Shown: positions 8,257-16,498, counted from the first letter of the stretch. The stretch: 49,882 nucleotides of DNA from Asanoa iriomotensis (GCF_016862515.1 NZ_BONC01000060.1:1-49882); one strand, 5' to 3'. Translations and numbers: made by a program. The notes: a model not told the origin generated them from the sequence alone.

Positions 8257-9744
8257 TCACCTCAACCAGCGGCGCGATTTGCGGCGGCGGGCCTTGGCCT
8301 GCGCGGCGGGCAGCTTGGCGACCAAAGAACGGCCATGCGCGGCCTGCTCGGCATAGAGGACCCCGTAGGTGAACGCGTTCGCCCGACGCGCATAGGCCCG
8401 CTCGCCCAGGTCCCGCAGCACCTGCCGGGTGATCACCGAGTCCTGGTGGTCGCCGAGCAGATCCTGCAGGCCTTTGAGACCGCGGACCAGCCGCTTCGCG
8501 CCCTTGTCGCCTGAGCGCTGGCGCACCTCGACCGCGTACCGGCCACGCTTGTAGGCCTTGCGCGCTTCGTGCAATGCCGGGTCGTCGTCACCGACGCCCC
8601 CGTCCGACTGGCGCTCGAGCGCGGTGTCGAGCAGACCGTCGGCACGCCGCACGGCCCGGTGGATGCGCTTGTTGACCCAGCGCGGGCCGACCTCGGTCGC
8701 CGGCGGCGCCTCGACCACATCGTCCAATGTCGACAGCAGCTCGACGTAACGCGGTGAGCTCAGCGCCCGGCGCAGGCGGGTCAACGCGGCGGACTCGTCG
8801 GCGGCGAAGTGCTCGGCGAGGTCCGCGGCGACCGGCCCGAGCACCAGGTCGTCCGGTTCCAGGCGCACCGCCCTGGCCAGTCGCGGCCCCATCACCTGTG
8901 CGTCCCGCACGCCGCCGAGCTGCTCGCCGAGCCACTTGAGCTCCGCCCGTACACCCTCGATCCGGTCCTGGTCCCAGAGAGCGCGGAACGAGCGGAACGT
9001 GCTGCGCAGCCGGCGCACCGCGACGCGCATGTCGTGCACGCCGTCGACGTCGCCCGCCCGCGCGGCCGGCTCGTGCGCGACCAGGCTGTCCCGGGTCGCG
9101 GCGGCGTAGGCGAACACCGGTGTCGCCGCCCCCGCGTCGATCGCCGTGAGGTCGCGGAGCCGGTCGTCCAGCACCCGGCGAATCTTCGCCGGTGAGCCGG
9201 GCACGGCGCCGGCCGCGCGCAACCGCCGCTCGACCTCGTCCAGCACCTCCTCGTCACCGTCGACCAGCTCGACCTCGATCTCGTGCCAGGCCGTCCGGCC
9301 GCCGTCGACCAGGTCGTGCCCGACCACCGCGTCGTCGGCGAGCGAGGCCAGCACCACACCGTCGGCGTCGCGCAGTTGCCACTCGCGGCGGCGGGTCTCG
9401 ACCCGGGCCACCGGCTCGACCGGCTCGCCGCGGGACGCGCCGCGGACCAACCGCATCAGGTCGGCCGGCGGCTGGCGGCCCCGGGTCAGCGCGCGCTGGT
9501 GCTCGGTGCGGGCACCACCGGCGGCGCCCACCTTGAGGTGCCAACCCTGGTCGGCTCCGCCGGTGCGCCGGCGCAGCGCCAGGGCACCGCGGGTCAGCCG
9601 CAACCGCGGGGTGTCGTAGTAGGTGGCGTCGAGCTTGATCACGACCGGGTCGCCGAGTGCGGCGATGCCGTCTCCCAGCAGGTCCGGCACCTGGAAGTCC
9701 GCGGGGCACTCGAACTTGCGCTCACGCTCCACCACCGTCCGCAT
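8257..9744 (-). CDS. CYTH and CHAD domain-containing protein
   Basis: About 495 residues. The N-terminal CYTH (triphosphate tunnel) domain starts with the ExExK signature ERERK (Glu6, Glu8, Lys10) and continues with ATYYDTPRLRLTRGALALRRR. The C-terminal CHAD domain has the conserved HDMRVAVRRLRSTFRSF helix and several basic helices that bind polyphosphate in characterised relatives. The protein likely binds or processes polyphosphate or another triphosphate. I chose the ATG at 9744; an ATG at 9762 is also in frame. The chosen start lies in the arm of a nested palindrome (9739-9780). It follows a STAS gene and is the last gene of the phosphate/surface block. Confidence 0.9.
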   Translation of the reverse strand: MRTVVERERKFECPADFQVPDLLGDGIAALGDPVVIKLDATYYDTPRLRLTRGALALRRRTGGADQGWHLKVGAAGGARTEHQRALTRGRQPPADLMRLVRGASRGEPVEPVARVETRRREWQLRDADGVVLASLADDAVVGHDLVDGGRTAWHEIEVELVDGDEEVLDEVERRLRAAGAVPGSPAKIRRVLDDRLRDLTAIDAGAATPVFAYAAATRDSLVAHEPAARAGDVDGVHDMRVAVRRLRSTFRSFRALWDQDRIEGVRAELKWLGEQLGGVRDAQVMGPRLARAVRLEPDDLVLGPVAADLAEHFAADESAALTRLRRALSSPRYVELLSTLDDVVEAPPATEVGPRWVNKRIHRAVRRADGLLDTALERQSDGGVGDDDPALHEARKAYKRGRYAVEVRQRSGDKGAKRLVRGLKGLQDLLGDHQDSVITRQVLRDLGERAYARRANAFTYGVLYAEQAAHGRSLVAKLPAAQAKARRRKSRRWLR

Positions 9745-9780
9745 ACCCCACTCGTACCCCATCGTGGGGCCGGTATGCGG
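9739..9780. repeat. Nested inverted repeat at the CYTH-CHAD start
   Basis: The outer arms are CCGCATACC (9739-9747) and GGTATGCGG (9772-9780). Inside lies CCCCA-tcg-TGGGG (9757-9769). In minus-strand RNA the outer helix would include the CYTH-CHAD start codon at 9744. The structure begins 1 bp after the stop of the upstream STAS gene. It could be a partial terminator or a translation-gating hairpin; there is no U-tract. Confidence 0.6.
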
Positions 9781-9781
9781 G

Positions 9782-10108
9782 TCAGACGCGGGCGGCGGTG
9801 CTGACCTGGGCGCGGGGCAGTCCGGCCACCAGGAGCTCCTCGGCCACCAGCGGTGCCGCGTCACGCACCGTCATCGATACGCCGCTGTCGCTGGCCACGT
9901 CGGCGCCGGCGACCACGGCGCCGATGCCTTCGGACTCGATGTGGCCCGCGCCGCGCAGGTCGACGACGACCCGGGTGGGGTCGAGGTGACGGATCGCACG
10001 GACCAAGGCCGATCGCAGCGCGGCTGCGTCGGTGGGATCGACGTCGCCGCGCACCTCGATGACGACGACGCCTAGCTTGTCGCGCTCCGTGACGAGCACG
10101 GTACCCAC
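9782..10108 (-). CDS. STAS domain protein (anti-sigma factor antagonist-like)
   Basis: A 108-residue single STAS domain. The GTG at 10108 is chosen because GGAGG (complement of 10116-10120) lies 7 nt upstream. The pattern VIEVRGDVDPTDAAALRSAL followed by RVVVDLRGAGHIESEGIG fits the anti-anti-sigma family, which binds anti-sigma kinases in partner switching. At the position of the phosphorylated Ser (second Ser of DSSG in SpoIIAA) this protein has Glu60 (IESEG), so it may mimic the phosphorylated state. It is followed by CYTH-CHAD with only 37 bp between, mostly filled by a palindrome. No partner kinase is nearby. Confidence 0.75.
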   Translation of the reverse strand: MGTVLVTERDKLGVVVIEVRGDVDPTDAAALRSALVRAIRHLDPTRVVVDLRGAGHIESEGIGAVVAGADVASDSGVSMTVRDAAPLVAEELLVAGLPRAQVSTAARV

Positions 10109-10216
10109 GGGGATACCTCCGGGTCGGCCCGCTGTTTCGGCGCCTTTACGGTATCCGTGCCGGCAAGCTCGCACCACCCACCGGTTCGCCGTCCGTTCAG
10201 CTACGAAAGCATGGCT

Positions 10217-10579
10217 CTAGCGTCCACCGCTTCGGGCAAGCCAACGTTCGGCCTCGGCGCGCCGGCGGGCCATGATCCGCAGCGCCACGCCGCCCCCGGT
10301 GACCGCCGCGCCGATCAGCGCGATCGTGCCCACCGCGGCGCCCGTCCGGGGCAGGTCTCCCCCGCCGCCCGGATCGTCGTCGTCGGGGGTCGGCCGCGTC
10401 GTGGTGGGGCTGGGGGTGGGTGTCGGACTCGACGGCCCGCCCGGTCCCGGCTCGATCCGCACGGTGAGGTCGACCGACACGGGTCCCGGTGACGGGTCCG
10501 CCGCGGCCGCGACCGCCGGCAGGATGACCGCGGCGGCGACCCCGATGCCGAGCGCGGCTGCCAGCGCCCGCCGGTTCAC
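10217..10579 (-). CDS. Small LPXTG-type cell-wall anchor protein
   Basis: A 120-residue protein with a signal peptide (residues 1-27), a short extracellular part, a Pro/Thr/Ser-rich and then DDDD/GGGG linker, the sorting signal LPRTG at 76-80, a hydrophobic helix (about 82-103) and the basic tail ARRR. A sortase would cleave after Thr and attach it to the wall. The GTG start overlaps the stop of the WxL-interacting protein gene (GTGA). Classical firmicute WxL loci also carry a small LPXTG protein next to a DUF916 protein, so this gene fits a WxL-type trio. Confidence 0.8.
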   Translation of the reverse strand: MNRRALAAALGIGVAAAVILPAVAAAADPSPGPVSVDLTVRIEPGPGGPSSPTPTPSPTTTRPTPDDDDPGGGGDLPRTGAAVGTIALIGAAVTGGGVALRIMARRRAEAERWLARSGGR

Positions 10580-11616
10580 GGCGCCGGGACCGGTGTGGGA
10601 CCGGCCTCGTCGAGGAACGTCGGCGCGGGCCGGCGACGCGCGCGGAGCAGGAGGATCCGGTACACGACCAGACCGAGGATCACGACCAGCAGAGCGAGGA
10701 TCAGCCAGGGTACGGCGGTCGTCCCGGCCGCACCCGACACCGACGGCAGCGTCTCCCGGTTGGTCGCGGGGTTGAAGTCGACGCGGGTGTTCAGCCGCCC
10801 GGCCGGGAAGACGGAGGAGAACTCCTGCTTCAGCCGCAACTCCGAGCCGGGCAGCAACTCGTCGACGGTGATCGCGTCACCACCGGCGAGGCGCATGCCC
10901 AGCGGGCCGTCGACGCCCACCCGCACGGTGCCGGAGAGCCGCACGTTGCCCTGGTTGGCGACGCGGTAGGTGACCGCCATCCTGCCGCCGGGCACCGGGA
11001 TGATCGGGTTCTCGTAGTCGACCTCGACCGCGGTGATCGCCGCGACCGGATGCAGCGGCCCGGCGACCCGCAGGTAGATCCGCGCGGCCACCCGGCGCTC
11101 GACGTCGACGCGCTGGCCCTTCTCGTTGACCTGCTGCTCGGTGATCGAGGCGATGATGCCGCCGATGTGGTCGCCCGGCGCCGCGTCGGCCGGCACCGTC
11201 ACCGTGAACGGCATGTCGGAACGCTTGCCCACGGGCAGTGTGGTCCGCGCCTTGGGCAGCTTGACCCACGCGCCGACACCGTCGGGCTTGGCGCTGCGCG
11301 GCAGCAGGGCGAAACCGCCGTCGGCGGCCGTGAACGCGTCGGTCGCGTACAGGTCGACGGAGATGGGCTTGTCGCCGAGGTTGCTCACCGAGATCCAGTC
11401 GGTGATGGCCTCTTTGGTGTTCAGCTCGTAGTCGAACTGCTTGCGCCCCTTGGGTCCGGTCGGGCTCGACGGCACGATCGTCCACGTAGGACTCTCGTCG
11501 GCGCGCGCCACGGCGGCCGCCGGTGCGACGCCGGTCGAGAGCAGCATCGCCGCCACAGCGACGAACGCCCCGGCACGCCAGGCGCGACGGGGAAGTCTGA
11601 CAGTTATGGGTTTCAT
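10576..11616 (-). CDS. WxL-interacting protein (DUF916-like), membrane anchored
   Basis: 346 residues: signal peptide (PRRAWRAGAFVAVAAMLLS), two extracellular beta-rich domains and a C-terminal membrane helix near 300-325 ending in RARRRP. The first domain (PSSPTGPKGRKQFDYEL, DWISVSNLGDKPISVDLYA, PADAAPGDHIGGIIASI) matches the peptidoglycan-binding domain of WxLIP/DUF916 proteins as I know the family. The second (AVTYRVANQGNVRLSGTVRV) matches its host-binding Ig-like part. GGAG lies 8 nt before the ATG. It is expected to hold a WxL protein at the cell surface, probably the one encoded just upstream. Confidence 0.8.
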   Translation of the reverse strand: MKPITVRLPRRAWRAGAFVAVAAMLLSTGVAPAAAVARADESPTWTIVPSSPTGPKGRKQFDYELNTKEAITDWISVSNLGDKPISVDLYATDAFTAADGGFALLPRSAKPDGVGAWVKLPKARTTLPVGKRSDMPFTVTVPADAAPGDHIGGIIASITEQQVNEKGQRVDVERRVAARIYLRVAGPLHPVAAITAVEVDYENPIIPVPGGRMAVTYRVANQGNVRLSGTVRVGVDGPLGMRLAGGDAITVDELLPGSELRLKQEFSSVFPAGRLNTRVDFNPATNRETLPSVSGAAGTTAVPWLILALLVVILGLVVYRILLLRARRRPAPTFLDEAGPTPVPAP

Positions 11617-11650
11617 GTGGCGGCTCCGGGTTCGACGTGGAACGTGGGGC

Positions 11651-11682
11651 GGCGGAGGTGCCGCGATCGCGGCACCTCCGCC
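11651..11682. terminator. Perfect 32-bp palindrome between the WxL and WxLIP genes
   Basis: Positions 11651-11682 are fully self-complementary around an ATCGAT-like centre; the left arm starts GGCGGAGGTGCC and the right arm ends GGCACCTCCGCC. It begins 17 bp past the stop of the WxL gene and lies 34 bp before the start of the WxLIP gene, in the same transcription direction. No U-tract follows. It probably acts as a partial terminator or an mRNA-end stabiliser, giving more of the first product. Confidence 0.6.
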
Positions 11683-11699
11683 AGACGACTCCAGCCGGA

Positions 11700-12896
11700 T
11701 CAGGCCAGCGTCAGGGTCAGGGTCGCCGCGTACTCACCCGGGGCGACGTTGTCAGGGATGGTGAGCTCCAGGCCGGCGTCGCAGGTGAACGTGCCGGCGC
11801 TGGCGCCCGAGGCGGCCGAGCAGAGGGTGCGGGCGTCGCCGAGGTCGGCACCGGCGCCAGCGGTCACCGCACCGGAACCCGAGACCTTGGCGGCCGACGG
11901 GGTCCAGGAGAGGTTGCTGTTGGCGATGGTGTTGGTGCCCTGGGCGAAGTCCTCCAGCTGGCCGGTCAGGGCCCAGCCGGTGTTGGTGCCGCGGAGGTCG
12001 ACCACGGTCGCCTTCGGCAGCGCGCCGTTGGCCTTGCCACCGACGACACCGCCGGTCAGCGAGGCGGTCGGCGCCGCGACGGCCAGGCTGAACGCGCCCG
12101 GGTCGATCGGAGCCAGGATCTCGACGTCCGCCGTCGGGCCGGCAGCCGTGCCCGGCGTGATGGTGAACGACGACGCGGTCGACACGGACGGCTTGAACGC
12201 GGTGGCGTCCGTCGGCGTGAAGGCCGCGGTGAACTGGTAGGTGCCCACCGGCAGCGCGGTGGTGGCGAAGGTGGCGACGCCGCCGGTCACCGGCGCCGAG
12301 CCGATCACCGTCGAGCCGCGCTTGAACTCCACCGTGCCGGCGGCGGTGTTGGGGGTCACGTTCGCGGTGAAGGTGGCCTCCTGGCCGCGCTCGATGCCGC
12401 CAGCCGGGGCGACGGTCAGCGCGGTGGTGGTGTCCTCCGCGACCGGGACCCGCCACTGGTCGCCGGTGACGACGATCGCGGTCTGGAACTCGTCGACGTG
12501 GCGACCCTCGGTCAGCGAGTAGCACTCGACGATGACCCACCACTCACCGGCGGCCGGCGCGGTGCCGCCCAGCGCGGTGGTGAAGGACCGGTTGGGTGCG
12601 ATCGTGACCGGCGCCTCGTCGTACCCACCGCCACCCAGCGGGACAGCCAGGTTGCTGTAGGGGCCGCCGGGACGACCGACCCGCAGACCCGCGTTCTCGC
12701 CGAAGCCGGCGGGGCACGCGGCGCTGGAGCCGCTCGCGAACATCGGGGTGTCGTTCACGCTGCCGCTCTGCTGCGACAACGTGACGCCGCCCAGCGAGGC
12801 CGCCTGCGCGGGGCTGGCGATACCCGCCAGCACGCCGGCCGACAGCGTCACCGCGCCCAGCAGCGCGGCCGCGCGAGCGAACACACGCTTGCTCAT
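11700..12896 (-). CDS. Secreted WxL-domain surface protein with shared N-terminal domain and Ig-like repeat
   Basis: 398 residues: signal peptide cut near ASPAQA-A; an N-terminal domain of about 115 residues (VTLSQQSGSVNDTPMF to ECYSLTEG) that recurs in two other genes here; one bacterial Ig-like domain (VAPAGGIERGQEATFTANV); and a C-terminal WxL-type domain. The last has VDLRGTNTGWALTGQLEDF, with Trp308-x-Leu310 as the first WxL motif, and ends EYAATLTLTLA, so the distal motif has lost its Trp. Such domains attach non-covalently to peptidoglycan. AGGAAG precedes the ATG at 12896. The 146-bp gap upstream separates it from pstB and should hold a promoter, which I could not place with confidence. 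Confidence 0.8.
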   Translation of the reverse strand: MSKRVFARAAALLGAVTLSAGVLAGIASPAQAASLGGVTLSQQSGSVNDTPMFASGSSAACPAGFGENAGLRVGRPGGPYSNLAVPLGGGGYDEAPVTIAPNRSFTTALGGTAPAAGEWWVIVECYSLTEGRHVDEFQTAIVVTGDQWRVPVAEDTTTALTVAPAGGIERGQEATFTANVTPNTAAGTVEFKRGSTVIGSAPVTGGVATFATTALPVGTYQFTAAFTPTDATAFKPSVSTASSFTITPGTAAGPTADVEILAPIDPGAFSLAVAAPTASLTGGVVGGKANGALPKATVVDLRGTNTGWALTGQLEDFAQGTNTIANSNLSWTPSAAKVSGSGAVTAGAGADLGDARTLCSAASGASAGTFTCDAGLELTIPDNVAPGEYAATLTLTLA

Positions 12897-13042
12897 GGAT
12901 CACTTCCTCTCAGAAGTTCAAGCCGGGTCCGGTGATCCGGCCCGATCAGGCTTTACAGCGGCTATGACCCGGTAATCAGGCCGATCTCTCCGCCGGACGT
13001 GCGATAGGGAAACAATTGGTGTTACGGCCTCGTCCGTTTCGC

Positions 13043-13852
13043 TCATCCGAACCGACCATTGACGTAGTCGTTGGTCCGTTCGTCGCGCGGCGCGTCGAAC
13101 ATGACGTCGGTCGGCCCGTGTTCGACAATCACGCCCGGCGTGCCGTGCGCGGCGAGGAAAAACGCGCACAGATCCGAGACGCGCGCCGCTTGTTGCATGT
13201 TGTGCGTGACGATGACGATGGTCACTTCGCCCGCCAACTCCGCGATGGTCTCCTCGATCCGCCGCGTCGACGTGGGGTCGAGCGCCGAGCAGGGTTCGTC
13301 CATCAGCAAAACCCGCGGGCGCACGGCCAACGAACGCGCGATGCAGAGCCGTTGCTGCTGGCCGCCGGAGAGCGCGCCGCCCGGCGAACGGAGCCGGTCG
13401 CGCACCTCTTTCCAGAGACCCGCACGGGTCAGCGTCTCCTCGACGATGCCGTCCCTGGCCGAACGGGAGGCGCGGGTGCCGGTCAGTTTGAGGCCCGCCA
13501 GAACGTTGTCGTAAATGGACATCGCCGGAAACGGGTTGGGCTTCTGGAAAACCATGCCGACCTGGCGCCGCACGTCGGTGACCCGGCGCTCGGCCGAGTA
13601 GAGGTCGCGGTCGTCGAGGAGCACCTCGCCGGCCAGCGACGCGGTCGGCACCAACTCGTGCATCCGGTTGAGAATGCGCAGGAACGTCGACTTGCCACAG
13701 CCCGACGGTCCGATGAGGGCGGTCACCTTGCCCGCGGGCATGGCCAGCGACACGCGGTCGAGCACCTTGTGGTCGCCGAACCAGGCCGAGATCGCCCGGG
13801 CGTCGAGGGTTCCGCCCAAGGGTGGGGCGATCTGCGTTTCGGTGAGCGTCAT
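13043..13852 (-). CDS. pstB: Phosphate ABC transporter ATP-binding protein PstB
   Basis: A 269-residue ATPase. Walker A is GPSGCGKSTFLRILNRM, followed by the PstB hallmark VGMVFQKPNPFP, the signature LSGGQQQRLCIARSLAV, Walker B VLLMDEPCSALDP and the switch His in IVIVTHNMQQAARVSD. It drives phosphate import with PstC and PstA. It is unusual in place: it lies about 9 kb downstream of pstCA, separated by genes for surface proteins and a dead sortase, though all are on the same strand. The ATG at 13852 follows the pseudosortase stop by 11 bp. Confidence 0.93.
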   Translation of the reverse strand: MTLTETQIAPPLGGTLDARAISAWFGDHKVLDRVSLAMPAGKVTALIGPSGCGKSTFLRILNRMHELVPTASLAGEVLLDDRDLYSAERRVTDVRRQVGMVFQKPNPFPAMSIYDNVLAGLKLTGTRASRSARDGIVEETLTRAGLWKEVRDRLRSPGGALSGGQQQRLCIARSLAVRPRVLLMDEPCSALDPTSTRRIEETIAELAGEVTIVIVTHNMQQAARVSDLCAFFLAAHGTPGVIVEHGPTDVMFDAPRDERTNDYVNGRFG

Positions 13853-13863
13853 GGTTCTTTCCT

Positions 13864-14811
13864 TCAGAGCAGGTTGGGCAACAGGCGCGCGGCCTGGTCG
13901 GCGGTCGCGAGACCGAGGAACGCGAGGACGGGCACGCCGATGATCCAGGCGTGCCAACCGCTCAACCGGGTACGCAGCCAGGTGACGGCGACCGCGCCGA
14001 TCAGCAACGCCTGGCCCCACAACATCGTCCAGACCCAGCCGATCGGGTCGGTGCCACCCAGCCGCTCCTCCGCGGGCAGGGCGGACTCGCCAAACCGGCG
14101 GGCCGGCGTCGCCTTGGCCGGCGAGGTCAGGTCCGCGTCGACGTAGAGCACGCCGGTGGGGTCGAACTGCCGCCCCTGCGCGGTGATCAGCGTCAGCCGG
14201 CCGGAGCCGCTCGCGGGAGGCGCGGGCTCCGGGTCGCCCGGGCGGCGCAGGCCTGTGACGCGGTACTCGGACTCGCCCTGGCCCGTCGTCGCCAGCACCT
14301 TGTCGCCGGGGATCAGCGTCTCGAGGTCGCGGAACGGGGCGCCGTACGCCGCCTGCCGTCCCATCAGGACACTGGTCCCCTGCTGTCCAGGCAGGACGGT
14401 GTCCCGCCGGTGACCGGGCCCGGCGCGCAGGACGTCGCCGCTGGTGCCCTCGACCACGACGGAGTCGAGCCCGATCGCCGGGATCCGCAGGATGGCGACC
14501 GCGCTGCCGGGCGCGACCAGTTGCTCCGGAAGCGGGTTGCCCTGGGAGTCGAACGACACCCGGTACTGCCCGACCGGCGCTACGCCGAGGACGAGCTCCG
14601 CCCGGAAGTCCGCGAACAGGGTCTGCTGGTCACGCTGGTACTGCAGCCAGGAGACCGCGGTCAGGTGCGCGACGAGGCCGATGGCCAGCACCGCCACGAG
14701 CGTCAGCGCGGTGCCGGTGATCTGCAGCGATCCGTTGGGCCGGCGCGGCGGCGCCGCCGGCCCGTCCGGGGCCGACGGCGCCGGAGGCGCCGGTAGCTCA
14801 GTCGTCGTCAT
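13864..14811 (-). CDS. Sortase-fold membrane protein lacking the catalytic triad (pseudosortase)
   Basis: 315 residues: Pro-rich cytoplasmic start, membrane helix (about 32-55), an extracellular sortase fold and two C-terminal membrane helices (about 255-310). The fold is recognisable from AILRIPAIGLDSVVVEG, LRAGPGHRRDT, AYGAPFRDLETLIPGDKV and RLTLITAQG. The catalytic residues are missing: the His of GHR is Arg152 (MGRQ), the Cys of TLxTC is Ala211 (TLITA) and the Arg position near the end is Leu222 (GVLYV). I checked these codons as CGG, GCG and CTC. It cannot be a normal transpeptidase. It overlaps the LALTG protein gene by 14 bp, so it may bind sorting-signal proteins without cutting them. 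Confidence 0.8.
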   Translation of the reverse strand: MTTTELPAPPAPSAPDGPAAPPRRPNGSLQITGTALTLVAVLAIGLVAHLTAVSWLQYQRDQQTLFADFRAELVLGVAPVGQYRVSFDSQGNPLPEQLVAPGSAVAILRIPAIGLDSVVVEGTSGDVLRAGPGHRRDTVLPGQQGTSVLMGRQAAYGAPFRDLETLIPGDKVLATTGQGESEYRVTGLRRPGDPEPAPPASGSGRLTLITAQGRQFDPTGVLYVDADLTSPAKATPARRFGESALPAEERLGGTDPIGWVWTMLWGQALLIGAVAVTWLRTRLSGWHAWIIGVPVLAFLGLATADQAARLLPNLL

Positions 14812-16429
14812 CGGAACGGTCCAGCCAGGGCACGGCCGGGAACAGCCGGCGCCGCCGGCCCGCGGTCATCGCCAGCACGCCGATCCCGATCAGGCCGGCA
14901 CCGACCATGGACACACCGACGATCGGCGCGCCCGTGAGCGCGAGGCCGCCACCGCCGGAGCCGTCGTCGTCCCCGCCCGGATCGTCGCCGCCCGAGTCGT
15001 CCGCCACCTCGACGACCCGGACCGTCTTGACGGGCGAGGTCGACCCCTCGAACTGTGCCGTGTCGGTCGGGACGAACTCCGCCGTGAGCTGGTGGCTGCC
15101 CAGCGCCAGGTTGTTGACCGAGATGGCCGCCTGGGCCTGGGCGACCTCCGTCGGCACGCCGAGCACCGTGCTGCCGTCGCGGAAGGTGACCCTGCCGCCG
15201 GCACCGGTCGGCGTGATCTTGCCGGTCAGGATCAGCGTCGTGCCGACCGCCACGTCGCCCTGAGTGCTCAGCGTCAGCTCGACCGAGGTCTTCGTCTTGT
15301 TCGGATCTTCCCCGCCACCGCCGGTGACCTCGTAGTCGGTGACCGTGACAGTGGACAGCCCGAACCCGGTATCCGACGCGAATGCGGCCTGGATGTCCAG
15401 CTTCCCGCCCGGCAGCGTCGTGGTCTTGGTGCTCGCCGCGTGGTCGGCCACCGGCACCGCGGCGCCGATCGGGGTGGGCGCGTCGGCCGACCCGCGCCGG
15501 TAGGAGAACGTGACCGTGCCCGCCGCGTCCGCGGGTTCGAGCGTCGCCGTGAGGGTGACCTCGGTGCCGTGCGCGACCGGGCTCGCCGGTGTGATCGAGA
15601 GCTTGATCTCGGTCGGCACCGGATCGGTTGCCTGGCGCACGTTGAGCTTGACCGGCGTCGCGCTCGACGGGAAGAACTTCCCCGGTGGGCCGTACAGGGC
15701 GGTAAGCAGGTGCGACTGGCCGCTGAGGTTGGGTGGGATCTCGCTGGTCCGCAGCTCGGCCCGGCCGTCCGCCACGGTCGCCGTGCCCAGCGACCTGTCC
15801 TCTGTTTCGCCGGGCGCCGTGTAGACGAACTCGACGACGCCGCCCGCGGTGGCCGGCGTGACCGTCGCGGTCAGCGTCACCTCTTCACCTGCCACTGCCG
15901 ACCAGGCAGGCGAGGTGGTCAGCGCCACCGAGCTGGCGGTGAACCCGTCCGGGCAGTCGGGGCCCACGGCCCACTTGTCGCCGCAGACGGTGATCCGCGT
16001 CTGGAACTCGTCGTTGTTGCGTCCCTCGGTGAGGCTGTAGCACTCCATGATCACCAACCAGTCGCCGTCGCCAGGAGGCGTACCGCCGAGGGCGGTGGTG
16101 AATGACCGGTTGGGCCGGACGGTGATCGGCGCTTCGTCGAAGCCACCGCCGCCCAGGGGAACCGCGATGTTGCTGTAGGGGCCGCCCGGCTTGCCGACCC
16201 GCAACCCGGCGTTCTCGCCGTAGCCGGCCGGACACTTCGGCGTCGTCGCCCGGCGGAACATCGGTGTGTCGTTGACGGTGCCGGTGCTCTGCGACAGCGT
16301 GACGTCGCCGAGGGAGGCGGCGCTGGCGGCGCTGGAGGCGATCACCACGGTGCCGCCCGCGATGCTCGTGATCGCGGCCGCGAGCACGCAGGCACGCGCG
16401 ATCAGTCGGGACGTACGACGCCTGGACAT
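14798..16429 (-). CDS. Surface protein with shared N-terminal domain, Ig-like repeats and LALTG sorting signal
   Basis: 543 residues from an ATG at 16429, with AAGGAG 9 nt upstream; a TTG at 16438 is less likely. Order: signal peptide; the same domain of about 115 residues as in the WxL protein at 11700 (VTLSQSTGTVNDTPMF, GRPGGPY-like KPGGPY, ECYSLTEG); three Ig-like domains of the bacterial Big_5 type with ATVTP and VTFS/VTFRDGSTVLG patterns; an acidic Gly/Asp linker; LALTG near 496-500; a helix; GRRRR. LAxTG is the motif known for class E sortases. The tail continues 13 residues past the Arg cluster to an acidic end, which is odd for a sortase substrate. It overlaps the pseudosortase gene. 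Confidence 0.8.
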   Translation of the reverse strand: MSRRRTSRLIARACVLAAAITSIAGGTVVIASSAASAASLGDVTLSQSTGTVNDTPMFRRATTPKCPAGYGENAGLRVGKPGGPYSNIAVPLGGGGFDEAPITVRPNRSFTTALGGTPPGDGDWLVIMECYSLTEGRNNDEFQTRITVCGDKWAVGPDCPDGFTASSVALTTSPAWSAVAGEEVTLTATVTPATAGGVVEFVYTAPGETEDRSLGTATVADGRAELRTSEIPPNLSGQSHLLTALYGPPGKFFPSSATPVKLNVRQATDPVPTEIKLSITPASPVAHGTEVTLTATLEPADAAGTVTFSYRRGSADAPTPIGAAVPVADHAASTKTTTLPGGKLDIQAAFASDTGFGLSTVTVTDYEVTGGGGEDPNKTKTSVELTLSTQGDVAVGTTLILTGKITPTGAGGRVTFRDGSTVLGVPTEVAQAQAAISVNNLALGSHQLTAEFVPTDTAQFEGSTSPVKTVRVVEVADDSGGDDPGGDDDGSGGGGLALTGAPIVGVSMVGAGLIGIGVLAMTAGRRRRLFPAVPWLDRSDDDD

Positions 16430-16454
16430 CGCTGGCAACTCCTTGACATTCGAG

Positions 16455-16485
16455 GGTCCGGGCGGCCTTGTGGGCCGCCCGGACC
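16455..16485. terminator. Strong hairpin between the secreted binding protein and the LALTG gene
   Basis: The arms GGTCCGGGCGGCC (16455-16467) and GGCCGCCCGGACC (16473-16485) pair perfectly over 13 bp with the loop TTGTG. It starts 13 bp after the stop of the upstream gene and ends 11 bp before the AAGGAG ribosome site of the next. With no U-tract it resembles an attenuating or mRNA-stabilising hairpin, as at 11651-11682. Confidence 0.6.
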
Positions 16486-16498
16486 GGGTTGTGCTCGG

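Noticed and set aside
13043-14020. PstB extended to 325 codons
   Set aside because: The added N-terminus is a frame of the pseudosortase gene and has no domain.
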